NCBI GenBank assembly: GCA_035222895.1
Contig: JAVYIG010007219.1
Coordinates: forward strand, 1-64,000
Direction of reading: 5' to 3'
DNA from: Strongylocentrotus droebachiensis
Taxonomy: Eukaryota; Echinodermata; Echinoidea; Camarodonta; Strongylocentrotidae
Length of the DNA stretch: 64,000 bases
Within the stretch, counting starts at the first letter, position 1; each line of letters begins with the position of its first letter. Of the stretch, positions 35,301 through 46,571 are shown piece after piece. The notes under the pieces were generated by a model, which saw nothing but the letters and a program-made list of their open reading frames with translations, did not search any database and was not told the DNA's origin. A program made the translations under genes and the position numbers.

Positions 35301-36334
35301 CTTTTATTATTTAGGAGCCGCATCATGAAATCTGCTCCAAAAAAAATCTGAGAGTGAGGGTGCTGTAGACGTACATGTATTTACCGCCATTTTGACTCTT
35401 GATTTTTTGTTCAAGATGAATAATCAAATGTCTGTGAAAGGGCAAACTATTCTTAGATTCTGAAATATTTATTTAAGAAAACATTAATTTAGCTTTTAGA
35501 AGTGAAGAAGTGCATGTAATAATTATGATTATTTATAAGGAGAGACGTCAATAACTAACAAATAGTGCTTTATTAATGTATTATTCATTTTACGCACATG
35601 CCTAGCCGTCTATGTCTCATATATTCTATAACAGTGGCTAAATCACGAGAGTTTACTCTGTAACTAGACAGGTAATATTCGTAGAGTGCAATGATCTTTA
35701 AATCTGTAGAAAACGCTTCCGGTATATACTACATACTACAAGGATTTCATTATTTTCCCATCAAGATAAGTATAATTTGCTGAGGCAGTAATGGAAAATT
35801 CATGAATCAAATATTAATGGGCCAAGCTCGTTCTCTAATGTGCAATTCTGAAACGTATACATTTCAAACGTTCATGTAGATAATCTACATGAATTAATTG
35901 ATTTAAAAAAAAAAATCAATGGCTCTACCATTTTAATAACAAGATGTATAGTTAACATCTTCAGACCAGGTGGTGGATGAGAGGGCTACATTGCCCAAAC
36001 CCCATCATCCAGAATTTTGAAATGACAACAGTTGGGTAACTACCACCTTCTAATGTGATGTATTTTTTGCACAAGTGCGCCGAGATTATTTGATTTTCAA
36101 GTGGATTTGGTGACTTATGAATCTAATATAATAATATTTGGGCAGCTAGTAATCTATTTGTATATTCTATGCCTTATTTTGTATATTTAAACAACAGTTG
36201 ATAGAAATAATTTTAAAATGTAGAAACGGGAATATTGATATGCGGGCAATAGACCGTCAATGCCCCCCCCCCCCTCCTGACGCCTTTGATAGCGATTATC
36301 ACCTACTATATGAACATAATAACTATATACTCAC

Positions 36335-36712
36335 CAATTCTTGCCTAATCCACGCAATAGCGTCGTCGACTTTCTTTCTCCTCTCCTGGTCGTCCGTTAG
36401 AATCTCACTGTCGTCCGATTTTCTATCGACATCATCGTCGCCTTCATCCTCCCCGCTATCATCGCTTTCAAGTCCAGCGTTTTTAACCAAGGCCATGTTC
36501 TGTTGGAAGTTCGTTAGATTCTCCCTCCATTGCATGATGGAGGGCCGCCTGGTCGACAGGCGTAATCGCGTCGTCATCTTCTTGAGTTCGTTGAGGCCGG
36601 CGACCTCCTCATCCTCTTTGATCGTCACGAGGTCCCGTGTCATGAGGAGTTTGGGGTGCACGGTCTCGGTCTGGGCTAGGGACCCGTTGATTAAGATCTG
36701 TGGAGCGCTCAT
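36335..36712 (-). CDS. FAM167 family protein, coding exon 1 (N-terminal part)
   Basis: This 378-base, phase-0 exon encodes residues 1-126. The chosen start gives MSAPQI, equivalent to MSVPQI of human FAM167A. The frame is open a few codons further upstream, but no ATG is there, only a TTG. Residues 43-62 (LKKMTTRLRLSTRRPSIMQW) match the human [20 protein letters not shown] block. Residues 116-126 (DDAIAWIRQEL) match human DEAIAWLRKEL right at the splice junction, which is followed by a GTGAGT donor. Between them, residues 82-105 are strongly acidic (Asp/Glu/Ser), a segment not seen in the human protein. With exon 2 the protein is 216 residues, against 214 in human. No signal peptide or membrane segment. 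Confidence 0.95.
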
Positions 36713-36738
36713 GTTGGAAAGTTTCCCTGACTCCAAGT
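36713..36738 (-). other. FAM167 5' UTR with possible upstream splice acceptor
   Basis: Just upstream of the start the minus strand reads TTTTTAACTTAAATTGAAG before GTGTCTTCC. This is a plausible though weak acceptor (T-rich tract then AAG, boundary near 36738). If used, the promoter and first exon lie further right and are not identified. Confidence 0.3.
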
Positions 36739-38467
36739 GGAAGACACCTTCAATTTAAGTTAAAAAATAAAAATCTTGCTATAGTTCTGTCATGAAATCA
36801 TCAGTAACTTTTTTATTTGTATGCCACTCATAAATTTTACGAGTTGATCAAAAGAGCACGGCGATAATTTGTGTTGTTGATATCCACGGAGCACAGGCGA
36901 CTTCGAGAACAAGCAAAAATTACAAATGACGATGATGAAATTATTCTTTTTCGCGAAAATTTGTAAGTTGCAGGCTGTCTGTGTCATTCACCGTTTTCGT
37001 CACCTACAGATGATATAAATGTTAGCTGGCATCAATAATTCATTTCGAAAGATACACTAGAGAGGACTACACAAGTACTTCTGGTGAGGAGCTGAGCTTC
37101 TTGAAAAGTTGTCAAACATACAATTTGTATTGCGTTCCTTGTAGAGGTTTGTCCAATTCGGTTTGACACTCTCGTGTTGTTTTGATAGGGATTAATTTCC
37201 AATGACTCATAACTTCCGTTAATACAGGTATAAAAGGCACAGAACATAATCCAAACAAATCTCTAATTCATCTGGAGGCAGACGGCGACAATTTTTTTTA
37301 GAAAATCCCTAAAGGATAATCATCATAGCGTGACTACCTTTCGCAGATTTTGACTGAAGGAGGATCATAGATACTCGTCATAAGTCGCCAATCTCCTAAT
37401 ACCCCATCTTCGCGATGATCCGTCGGAGAAATACCAATGCGATAATAGTTGGTCTATGATTATGTGCAGGAGACGACTGAATCGATTTGATTAATCATCA
37501 TGAGGAACAATCGAAGCATCATCCAAATCTGCACGCCAACCATTAACGAATGATCCGTGTAAAGTCCGCAGCGAGGCTAGAATGATTAGTGCGTATTTGT
37601 CGCGAGACCTTTTACATTTATCAGGTTCTCCGAAGAATGTGACGTCGAAAACAATAAACGAACGTTGTCAACATTTGAGAGAGATTAATTCATTCCATAT
37701 ATCATTCGTGCTGCATTCCTGAATCACCACACTAAAGATTATTACATAGATCATAGATGTCCTCAGTAGTCATGCATTGTCTTCAGGAGGGGGCACGTAC
37801 TGACGATGCTCATCAGAACAACCATATCTGAAATGAGAAAGTCATAAGAATTGTCATTACAAAGTGGCACAAACTCATGCTATTTAAAGTTACAGTGTTT
37901 GTGATCGTATTTTATCCTACACTTTGTGCGATAGGTATCATGTCACCAATGTTTATCATCAGGAACTGTGGCACAGGGAGAGGGGCTACGCCAAAATGGA
38001 AGGAAAAAAGTACGGGACCATCATGTTTTTATTTAAATGTTAAAAATGGACCTCTTCAGATCCTCGGAAGGGTTGTCGGATAATTGTTACTCTTATCGCA
38101 TTAATTTGAAGGTCAAATAATCTTATAAAATATATGCTTCGATTGACAGTCATAAGCCGCAATCCATCAAACCTATGAATAAAATTAAGCGCATGAATGT
38201 TTCATTTAAGCTGTCACTTTTTGCTACTCTTCTTGATGCTTATGTCGTTAATACCATGATGCCTGATAGATTGTCGCTATAGATTAATGGTAATATCAAG
38301 GCGAGGTATGTGGATGCCTGTATGGGTTGCCTTGGGGATCAACATTCTGACTTGGATTAGTTGATCCTACACCCTTCGAAAAGAGTATCATAAGCCGCAA
38401 TGCGTGAACGTTTTAGCCACAGATTTGGACGAGTTCAATAGTTAGGTAGGAAAGGGTATGGGAAATG

Positions 38468-38477
38468 AGAGAGAATA

Positions 38478-38511
<34 letters not shown>

Positions 38512-38555
38512 TGGGAGAGAGGGAGGGAGGGAGAGTGACATAGAGAGACAGACAT

Positions 38556-38587
<32 letters not shown>

Positions 38588-38620
38588 GCAGTGTGGAGAG
38601 GGGGAGGGAGAAAGAATTAC
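38468..38620. repeat. GA microsatellite
   Basis: Two GA runs (about 38478-38502 and 38560-38586) joined by GGGAGGGAGGG and GACATAGAGAGACA sequence. Confidence 0.95.
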
Positions 38621-40923
38621 ATTATTATAAAACTGTTATCTTATCTAATTCATTGGCATTTTTCACAGTCGTTAGTAATGGCACTTAACGTGCAAATGAT
38701 TTGGGGTCAACGCGCCCCTCCATGTCTTCTGGCTACGCCATTGGAGAGCAGCGTTCGAATCTTTGCCGGATAGATGCAGAAAGGGAATTCTCAGCTATAA
38801 TGGTTTACTTTATGTACTTGGTAATATATACATTTGATTTAAGTCGAGACAGTTGGCAACGAAAAGTAAACTTTGTATCGCATGCACACATGCAGCATGG
38901 CGCGATGTATACATAAACAGACGAAAACCTTTCTATTCCTCTGTTACATGAAACGAAAAGGATTACACACCCACTAGGCTCGCTAAAGCAACAATTTAAA
39001 CCGTTACCTAAACATGACTAGAACGAGAGGCTCTTCAGAATGTTGACAATCCATGGTCTGACGTAGAATAGATTCAAAAAGAGAAACATTCCAAACACTC
39101 TATCCAGAATAGGTATCGTGATTGGATTTTGCCCAAACATTCATTTTGCCTCACACGTGTCAAAATACGACTACATTCTTTCCACAGATTAATGTTTGTC
39201 CCATTCATTACAATCTTTACCATCTCCCCCCGCCATCTCCCCACCCCACCCCTTGAAAGGGAGGGTTGGCAATGAGAGTTGATCTGTAGACGGTTTCTGA
39301 TTTCAGGCTTGCTAGCTGTGAAAACCCAATGAATGTGCCAGCTGTATACTACACTACACGCAATAAACATTGCCCCCTAATTTTATTCATTTACCGCCTC
39401 TCAAATTGAGACCCAAAAGATACCATGAAAACAATATTTTGTTCCTGAATCGTACCCTTACCCTTTGCAGAATGGGCGGTTTTGGACAGTCTAACCCTAC
39501 GGTTTTGGACAGTCGGGAACATACCTCGTTGATGTTTTAGCATTTCGTTAGGGTCCTATAGTACCACAATCACTCAATTCTTCGATGTAATATTACCCAC
39601 AATTTCAATTAAATGAACATTTAATGATCAGGGCTTCAGTCATTTGCTACAACACAAACCAACGATTACTTGTATTTGCAACATAACATTTCACTGCAAA
39701 TTTTCAATAAAAAAATAACAAGCCGACGATTGTCGATACAAACCCCAACCTTTCGCGCCCATCTAATACAGTAAGAAATTGACAGGGTAAATTGGATGTC
39801 CCGGCCTTAGTAACACAATAGTTTTTTTCTCGCCAACGTCGACTATGAACAATCCGTTACTGTGATTGAAAGCGATGTCGCTTTTCCTCCGTCTTGAAAG
39901 TACCCAAAAAAGTATTCGCACATCAATTCTGCTAGATACGGAGATGTGCCCCGACAAAACATTTTTTTTTCCACAACCCCGAATTCCATTTTCCTTATTG
40001 TTATTTCAATCATATATATCTTCATAATTCATTCATTTATTTAATTATAGTTTGCCCAGCGATATGTGTGTTCGTCAATTATCATGTGACCATCAATTCA
40101 CATGTGGCTTCATGAAGGAGATTTTATTTATTCTCTTCAATGCCGAGGTATTTCCATTTATGAATTATTTTAATAAAACGAAGCCTTTTGAATCCAAAGC
40201 TCGACTGTGAAATATCTCATCAGCTGATTCTCTTACTGCCTGTAATTCCAAGACAAAAAATGTCTTGTAAAAAATTGATGCATTATTTCGATCCTGTTTT
40301 TGGACAAATCTAATAGTCAGTGTTATTCGGAAAGCATATATCGTCGGCACTAAATTTATGAACATCACCTTTAAATAAATCTCGTTTCACATCCTCCTAT
40401 CGCAGTACAAATATAAATGTAGACTCTTCATAAATATGTCCTCAAATGTGATTTCATCTTCCGTTTGTTGAGCGATGCCAATGCTTGATTGTGCAAATAT
40501 TACTGGAACATGTTTAACAAATACACCCCAGATATCAAAATCATGATAGGAAGCAGTGAGAGAAAGAAGGAGAGAAGGCAATGAGCAAATTTACTTTAAT
40601 TCTGATTGAATGGAAATAGAATTCAATCTACATTATTTAAATGTGAGGTAGTAAGACGTGAAATCGGTTCCAGACACACGATGCCTTACATCATCGTCTG
40701 TTTTCATGGAGCGAATGCGTCGTATAATGAAGTATAAAGCAAGCATCACTGGACTAAATTACCTCAGCTGCACATACAGAATTTGACAACATTATACACA
40801 GTAATAAAGCAATTCCTGTAAAGAAACGTTACGATATATTTTGCTTGTAATCGAAATAAGATCAATTGTCAAAGGACATGATATTTGCTCGGAAAGAATG
40901 AGTAGGGGGTTGCAAGACGCAGT

Positions 40924-40976
40924 CATGTGACATGTAGGTCACGTGGGGTCATATTCTACCCATCAATCATCACGTG
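40924..40976. promoter_or_regulatory. Cluster of three E-box-like sites
   Basis: CATGTG (40924-40929), GGTCACGTGG (CACGTG at 40940-40945) and ATCACGTGAT (CACGTG at 40971-40976) fall within 53 bases, about 4.2 kb upstream of the FAM167 start. CACGTG is bound by bHLH-zip factors such as USF, MITF/TFE and Myc/Max. Clustering suggests but does not prove an enhancer. Confidence 0.3.
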
Positions 40977-41502
40977 ATTGGCAATGATCATGATGAATGA
41001 GTCATGTCTGAAACATTTTTCTCACCAGCATGATGATACAAAATGATTTTAGACAGTGTCTTTTATTACTTTGCACCTGTTTGTAAGATGAACACCAGTT
41101 TCGATGGTGTACATACAAAAACACAGAGCATGCGATCCAACAAATCTCTACCAATGACAGCAAATCTGTCTTGGTGTTGAATTTTAAATAAACATGAAAG
41201 TGGAAATGGAAGAGAAAAGATGCAAAATTATGGGCAATCATTTCCTGAAATAAATTGTCGGATCGATCAATCGATTAATCAATTAAGATATCTCTAATAA
41301 ATTCAAACCAACAAAAACTCTTTATGACAAATAAGAATATAACAAAAACGCGTTTCCTTCGACCACCCTGCAACAATTATTAGGCTCTAAAATGTAATAC
41401 TTTGGAGACTAGTATACTGAAGCAATTATTTTTGCAACGCCTGCCAACCAATGTATAGCTGATTCTAGCTTCGACAAGCGATGATGTTAGCTTGGTTGAG
41501 CT

Positions 41503-42050
41503 GGCAGTGTGTCTTGTCAAATTAACAGTTTTGTATAATAACAGAACGAAAAACATTTCTGACCTGAACTTCAGGAAGTTTGTTGGGTTATTGACGCAAA
41601 CACTTTGCAGCTTGAAGGTAATCAGCACATTCAAGGAGGTTCTAATAAATTATCTATTAAGTGATAACTTATATACCGAGTTATAGCCGATATTTTCACC
41701 CTACAGCGTACAAACGAGCTTCTAAGTGATAGGTACATTGTAAATCAAGATAAATTATTTTGGTAGAGCGATAAACATCATGAAAATCAATTTTGTCTTT
41801 AGGTGGGGTACATAAACGAATCGTCATCGACATTAATCATTCACATTAGTCCCGGACATTGAGTACAGCGTGTCTTTTTAAATAAACAGTTTTGTATAAT
41901 AAACTAAAAACATGTTTGATATGAGGGGGACTTCAGGAGGGATATTTGTCGGGTTGTTGAGGCAGACACTTTCCAGCCTGAGTGTAATCAGCACAGAGAG
42001 GTATCTAATAAATTATCTTTTAGTGATAAATTATATACCGAGTTGTAGCC
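41503..42050 (+). repeat. Diverged direct duplication, ~185 bp, spaced 365 bp
   Basis: Two copies (about 41503-41690 and 41868-42050) share ACAGTTTTGTATAATAA, CTTCAGGA, GTAATCAGCACA, TAATAAATTATCT and TATATACCGAGTT in order. The spacer is unrelated. A CRE (TGACGTCA, 42057-42064) lies just after the second copy. No coding frame is conserved between the copies. Confidence 0.8.
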
Positions 42051-42624
42051 TCCGAATGACGTCACAAATGACCCGAAGGCCAAGCTCTTCATGAGCGATT
42101 ATGAATTATGCAGAAGACGAGTGATCATAAGAGCATTCGGGATAATTTTCGATTGCGGGAGGGGGCAGTTTTAGCATTACCGATTGGCATTGATTGCGAT
42201 GTGTTTAGTATTGTAATACGTATGCTGTGTTTGAATGTAGGCATACAATTATTGATCTTATATTGTATGGCTTTTTATTACTTTCCTTGGAACCACGTCA
42301 CATATTCTATTTTGACATGTTTGTCAACTGTCCTTTGAAACCCTTTAAAATCAGATATATTTCTCTTTTTCTTCTTTTTGTTTTCTCTTTCTCTCTCTCT
42401 CTTGCCTAATTTCCTATCTCTCTCCCCCTCCGCCATCATGACTGTGTCTAACTTCATATAGATTTGCTAAACAATTGCTATATTTCTTATAGAGTTAATT
42501 ATCAAGACTATTTTTTCATACTGTACTACATAATGATTTTTATTTAATAATAACACATCATTTTGTATTTATTTATCTTATAGTCAATCCAACCCCACCC
42601 GCCTTTTCGTCGTGTTTCCTAACG

Positions 42625-43211
42625 TTCCCCCCCCCCTGCTAAAAGACTAAAAACAGTTCATGAAGACGGCTGTCGCCCAGTTACCCCCCCCCCCCCCTCC
42701 CTGCTAAAAGACTAAAAACAGTTCATGAAGACGGCTGTCGCCCCGTTACCCCCCCCCCCCTCTCCTGCTAAAAGACCAAAAACAGTTCATGGAGACGGCT
42801 GTCGCCCCGTTACCCCCCCCCCCTGCTAAAAGACTAAAAACAGTTCATGAAGACGGCTGTCGCCCCGTTACCCCCCCCCCCCCTGCTAAAAGACTAAAAA
42901 CAGTTCATGAAGACGGCTGTAGCCCCGTTACCCCCCCCTGCTAAAAGACTAAATCAGTTCATGAAGACGGCTGTAGCCCCGTTACCCCCCCCCCCCCTGC
43001 TAAAAGACTAAAAACAGTTCATGAAGACGGCTGTCGCCCCGTTACCCCCCCCCTGCTAAAAGACTAAAAACAGTTCATGAAGACGGCTGTAGCCCCGTTA
43101 CCCCCCCTCCCTGCTAAAAGACTAAAACAGTTCATGAAGACGGCTGTCGCCCGTTACCCCCCCCCCCCCTGCTAAAAGACTAAAAACAGTTCATGAAGAC
43201 GGCTGTCGCCC
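42625..43211 (+). repeat. C-tract tandem array, ten ~58-bp units
   Basis: Each unit is a C tract of about 6-13 bases, then CTGCTAAAAGACTAAAAACA, GTTCATGAAGACGGCTGT and CGCCCCGTTA. Sequence between C tracts is nearly invariant; variants are GTAGCC for GTCGCC, CATGGAG for CATGAAG, and single-base deletions. The C-tract length varies in every unit. The first unit is partial and the last runs into CATGCATAAG. The minus strand has regularly spaced G runs. Confidence 0.95.
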
Positions 43212-43214
43212 ATG

Positions 43215-44290
43215 CATAAGTTGCACCACCATGAGAAGCAAGTCGCATAATCATTCGACTAAGTGCTCCCCTACCATCCTCCCCTACCATCCTCCCTCCC
43301 TATCATCTAATTTGGATCCTTTCCTAAGTCATGTGAAGTGATGAGAGAGATTCGGAACTGCGTCCGAGATGCGTACATCCATTCAGCTGACGGGTTACTC
43401 CTAATACATGTTAAAGGGAAAGTACTTTTAATGGGGATGAAGGGGAAATTTCAAGAAGAAAAAAGGAAATGGGTTACAAGAAGTAGAGGCAGATTCAGAT
43501 TTGTCAAAAAAACGGGGGGGGTGCAATTCCAATCATTAGACAAATATGAGGGGTTGCTGGTTACTTAATTAAAGTATGCCAATTTAATTTTAAAGAAGCT
43601 AGGCGGAGAAATTTCACATAATCACTCAAAATGGGCAAATTACACATGTCCGGATAGCGTAGACCAATTTGAACACACCCATTCTGGTCTAAAGTCTTGT
43701 GAAAATAAAAGAAACGCGGTAAGAAGCTTTTTCCAAGAACCTCCTCAAACTTCTATTCCTGACTTGAACAGTTTGTTCGCGCAGTAGGCCGATTATGACG
43801 TCCCTGGTTGGGCACGATCGCAATTATAGGCCTCAAGCTCGCCTCTCGCACAGCTCGCGTGCGGTATTTTGCATAGGCGTATACGTAAACATTATCCAGA
43901 CTTTGCATGCTTCATATCCTGACAAGAAAGTGGAATAACAATCTCTAGAAATCATGTAATTACATATAATATTAAGCAAATTTAGGTTATATAATACGAG
44001 GGGTGAATCGTGCAATTCGATTTGTCCAAATACCCTTCCGTTCTGTGTAATTTGCTGAGATGTTTTGCATATTTTGTTCGGTCATCATGCCTTGCCCTTG
44101 GCGTGATAGTGAATGCTGTTGATTATATACGGAGACCATATGATGAGTGCATGAGTCGCGAGCTTCCCTCATGTTTATGTCCTGCAGCTGCAGTTCTATT
44201 TATGAATGGTGCATATTTGTAATTGATTTTCGCCAAATATAACCTCACATCTGATCGTCTTTGTTTTGTTATCCGTGAAATTTGCTAAAG
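43215..44290. other. Noncoding stretch
   Basis: No gene supported. A 76-codon plus frame at 43338-43568 has no recognisable features. CpG content rises from about 43790 toward 44760. Confidence 0.45.
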
Positions 44291-44294
44291 AGCC

Positions 44295-44621
44295 CTATAC
44301 ATCCCGACAAATTCGAAAATGTCGCGCCCAGTCACCCCAGTGACAATTAAGGTGCATGACAGATCGATCGCCAGTTGAGCGGGGTCTGGGGAGCGGAGCG
44401 CGAGCGGCAGCTGGCAGCTCAGCCAGCTCGCGCAGATATACTATCACTGGACTTGCACCAGCATCGACGCCGTCTTCTCCGAATTGTTCTCTTTTTTCCA
44501 TCTCTCCTACACCCCCATCGTCATCATCGTCAATATCAGTACCACTGTCACTAGTTGTGGAGCTGTGCTCATCAACTTCGAATTCTAAATCGAGTAAAAC
44601 CTCTTCTTCGAGCTCGGACAT
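44295..44621 (-). CDS. Hypothetical acidic protein, possibly a first exon
   Basis: A 108-codon frame from an ATG in a good context (TCAAAATGTCC). The first 50 residues are strongly acidic (SELEEEVLLDLEFEVDEH, then TDIDDDDD). The remainder, rich in Ala, Arg and Pro, looks like read-through of CpG-rich DNA. No domain recognised. Acidic N-termini like this occur in host nuclear proteins and in some transposon proteins, so origin is open. Support comes from the CpG-rich, CRE-bearing sequence just upstream. Either only the first ~50 codons are exon, or the frame is chance. Confidence 0.25.
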   Translation of the reverse strand: MSELEEEVLLDLEFEVDEHSSTTSDSGTDIDDDDDGGVGEMEKREQFGEDGVDAGASPVIVYLRELAELPAAARAPLPRPRSTGDRSVMHLNCHWGDWARHFRICRDV

Positions 44622-44634
44622 TTTGATCAGATAT

Positions 44635-44757
44635 TTAGCGTTCGAGTGGCGTTTGTATACGTATAATGCATGCAGGCGAGAGTTGTGTGAGAGCTCTTGG
44701 GAGCGCTCTCGCGCTCATGTGCCCAACCTCCTACGTCACAAATCGTACGTCACAATA
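44635..44757 (-). promoter_or_regulatory. Promoter-like CpG region with two CRE-type sites
   Basis: On the minus strand, TGTGACGTACG (44757 downward) and TGTGACGTAGG (44740 downward) are two closely spaced CRE half-palindrome sites. They are followed by GCGCGAGAGCGCTC and a TTATACGTATAC stretch that could serve as a TATA-like element, then the ATG at 44621. Arrangement and spacing look like a CREB/ATF-type promoter. Confidence 0.35.
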
Positions 44758-44764
44758 GCAGGCC

Positions 44765-45980
44765 GAACGAGGGCGGAATAATCGGGTAGTAATTTCACCA
44801 CTTTTAATAGCAGATAAGTCAATTCTGTAACAATTTTTGATAACTAAATATGAACCATTAGAAAGATTGTAACATAAACTTTGCAATGATACCAACATTA
44901 TTAAGGATAAAAGCCTTTTGAAACCTTCGCTCTGCTTCTTTAAATAGGGACCCGGTTGTGCACCCCAAAATCTGATACTCACAGACCGTCATCATTAATA
45001 TTGATATATCAGTGATGGGGTAAGATTTAGGCAAAACATTAGAAAGGCTCTTACAAATATATTTATAAACAGAAATAACATAAGTTTAATCTTTCTTAAG
45101 ATTTAATGGTCTATAACGTCATGTATTGGGTAGGGTTCTTCTACTTCAAATAACATTTTCAATTACAAAAAGCAACGGTATTCACATGTTCTCATTCTGA
45201 TATTTATCATACCAAAGTTCTCAACTTTCTGGTATATCGGTGAAAACAGTACGACATGTGTCTACAGTATAGTCATTACAAGTACAAGTTAAAGAGTTAG
45301 TGATAAGAACTCGATGGGAATCGTCACTTATGTGTTATCAACAATTTTTTTTTCTCCCTTCAACATTTTAAGCAGGTTCTTCTAAATCGTACATTTACAT
45401 GTAGAGCTGCGAGGCACACTATTTTTCCAGTTGAATATCTACATTCTTTAAATCATAAACAAATAACAATAAATCTAAAGAGCGTGCAATCCATCGCATT
45501 AGAATCCTCTCATCCGTCTCATTGTGTGACCCTCTGAACTTTCCATCTATGGACTTTCTAAATCCATTGTTTGTTAATGGTATCACACAGGAATTGCTAT
45601 TACTATTCAAAACATTTTACAATAAATACAATCATTTTTCAAATTTTCCCATGCCTTCACTTAAGCGTACACACAGCGTGGGCGCTAAATGGTTATTGCT
45701 GGGTAAACAGGGATGCGAAGAGACAAACAAATGGGATTGGATACTACATTCAGTTTGAATTTTATGACTTTATAAAACACGATTGTGTGTATTCCGTGAA
45801 AACGAAGTCAGTAATAAACCCATCGCCAATAAACACTAATTAGATTTAGAGAAGATATTTCTCATAGTTGTCGGTGTTTGAACTCAAATACGATCTCAAT
45901 CAAGGCTACTGTTATACTCGGAACGACGTTATGTTATTTTGTTCGATATAAATTAGCATATAGATATATGTTAACGGACA
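44765..45980. other. Noncoding stretch
   Basis: AT-rich, no exon recognised. Overlapping 60-90 codon frames at 45419-45843 share no recognisable protein features. Confidence 0.45.
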
Positions 45981-45985
45981 ACACC

Positions 45986-46067
45986 GTTACGTAACTCGGG
46001 GTATATAATCTCGCCTTGATTGAGAATACCAGTTACAGTGACGTGTTGTTTGAGGGAAGAAAGCAGG
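45986..46067 (+). promoter_or_regulatory. Promoter-like sequence followed by a donor-like site
   Basis: A palindrome GTTACGTAAC (45986-45995, a C/EBP or PAR-bZIP type site) is followed by GTATATAATC (TATATAA at 46002-46008). About 55 bases further, GAAGAAAGCAGGTAAAT has the form of a splice donor (AAGCAG|GTAAAT). This could be a promoter with a short noncoding first exon on the plus strand. No downstream partner exon identified. Confidence 0.25.
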
Positions 46068-46279
46068 TAAATAAAAAAGATTGTTATTCATTATTCAGAA
46101 TCTGTGTACACATAATGCCATTTACAGGCGATCCCCATTTAATCTTCCCCTCTCCTACGCTTTCCATGATCACCTTTTACACATTCAGCAGTAAGTCATG
46201 ACCTATCAGAAGCATTACATGATGGCACACTATGAAAGTGACATTTTATTTATAGTGCCCGTTGCACACGTGCGTATCC

Positions 46280-46571
46280 GGACACCTATCCCCTGGACAT
46301 CCACCCCCGGATAACCACCCCCAGTCAACTACCCCTAGGACAGCTAGAGGGACAACTACCCCCTGGGCAACCACCCTCTAGGACGACTACCCCCGGACAA
46401 CTACCATCCGGACAACTACCCCCTAGGATAGTGGTCCGTGGGGGTAGGTGTCCTAGAGGATGGTTGTCGTAGGGGGTAGTTGTCTGGGGGTAGTTGTCCG
46501 GGGGTAGTTGTCCCGGGGGGTAGTTGACTGGGGGTGGTTATCCGGGGTGGATGCCCAGGAGGTAGGTGTCC
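46280..46571. mobile_element. Foldback element with arms of ~14-bp tandem units
   Basis: The two halves (about 46280-46428 and 46429-46571) are inverted copies. Each arm is itself a string of ~14-bp units of the form GGACAACTACCCCC, with variants such as GGATAACCACCCCC, CAGTCAACTACCCC and GGACACCTACC. The outer ends are GGACACC and GGTGTCC. The whole can fold into a nearly 150-bp-stem hairpin with almost no loop. Architecture matches sea-urchin TU elements and Drosophila FB elements, whose inverted repeats are built from short tandem units; sequence identity to either was not tested. Flanks show no clear target-site duplication. Confidence 0.8.

Larger units (their letters stand above)
29458..36334 (-). 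other. FAM167 intron
   Basis: A 6,877-base phase-0 intron between a GTGAGT donor (36334) and a CCCCAG acceptor (29458). It contains GA microsatellites (29783-29841 and 31838-32157), G runs (29822-29840 and 33942-33960), and a possible transposon around the larger GA tract. A frame at 30882-31151 (89 codons, plus) has no recognisable domain. Long open frames near 31.6-32.4 kb are microsatellite artefacts. Confidence 0.9.
36760..41480. other. Noncoding stretch upstream of FAM167
   Basis: No exon recognised. Contents: a GA microsatellite (38468-38620), a B-box-like GTTCGAATC at 38753 without a tRNA around it, and a cluster of three E-box-like sites (40924-40976). It may contain the FAM167 promoter, which I could not locate. 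Confidence 0.45.

Noticed and set aside
36198-36758. 186-codon plus-strand frame
   Set aside because: It is the antisense shadow of FAM167 exon 1; the minus-strand frame matches the family, splices correctly and keeps phase.
38745-38765. tRNA-like B box GTTCGAATC
   Set aside because: No matching A box, arms or SINE body around it.
44356-44781. 141-codon plus-strand frame
   Set aside because: Ser-rich antisense reading of the acidic minus-strand frame; Asp/Glu codons read backwards give Ser runs.
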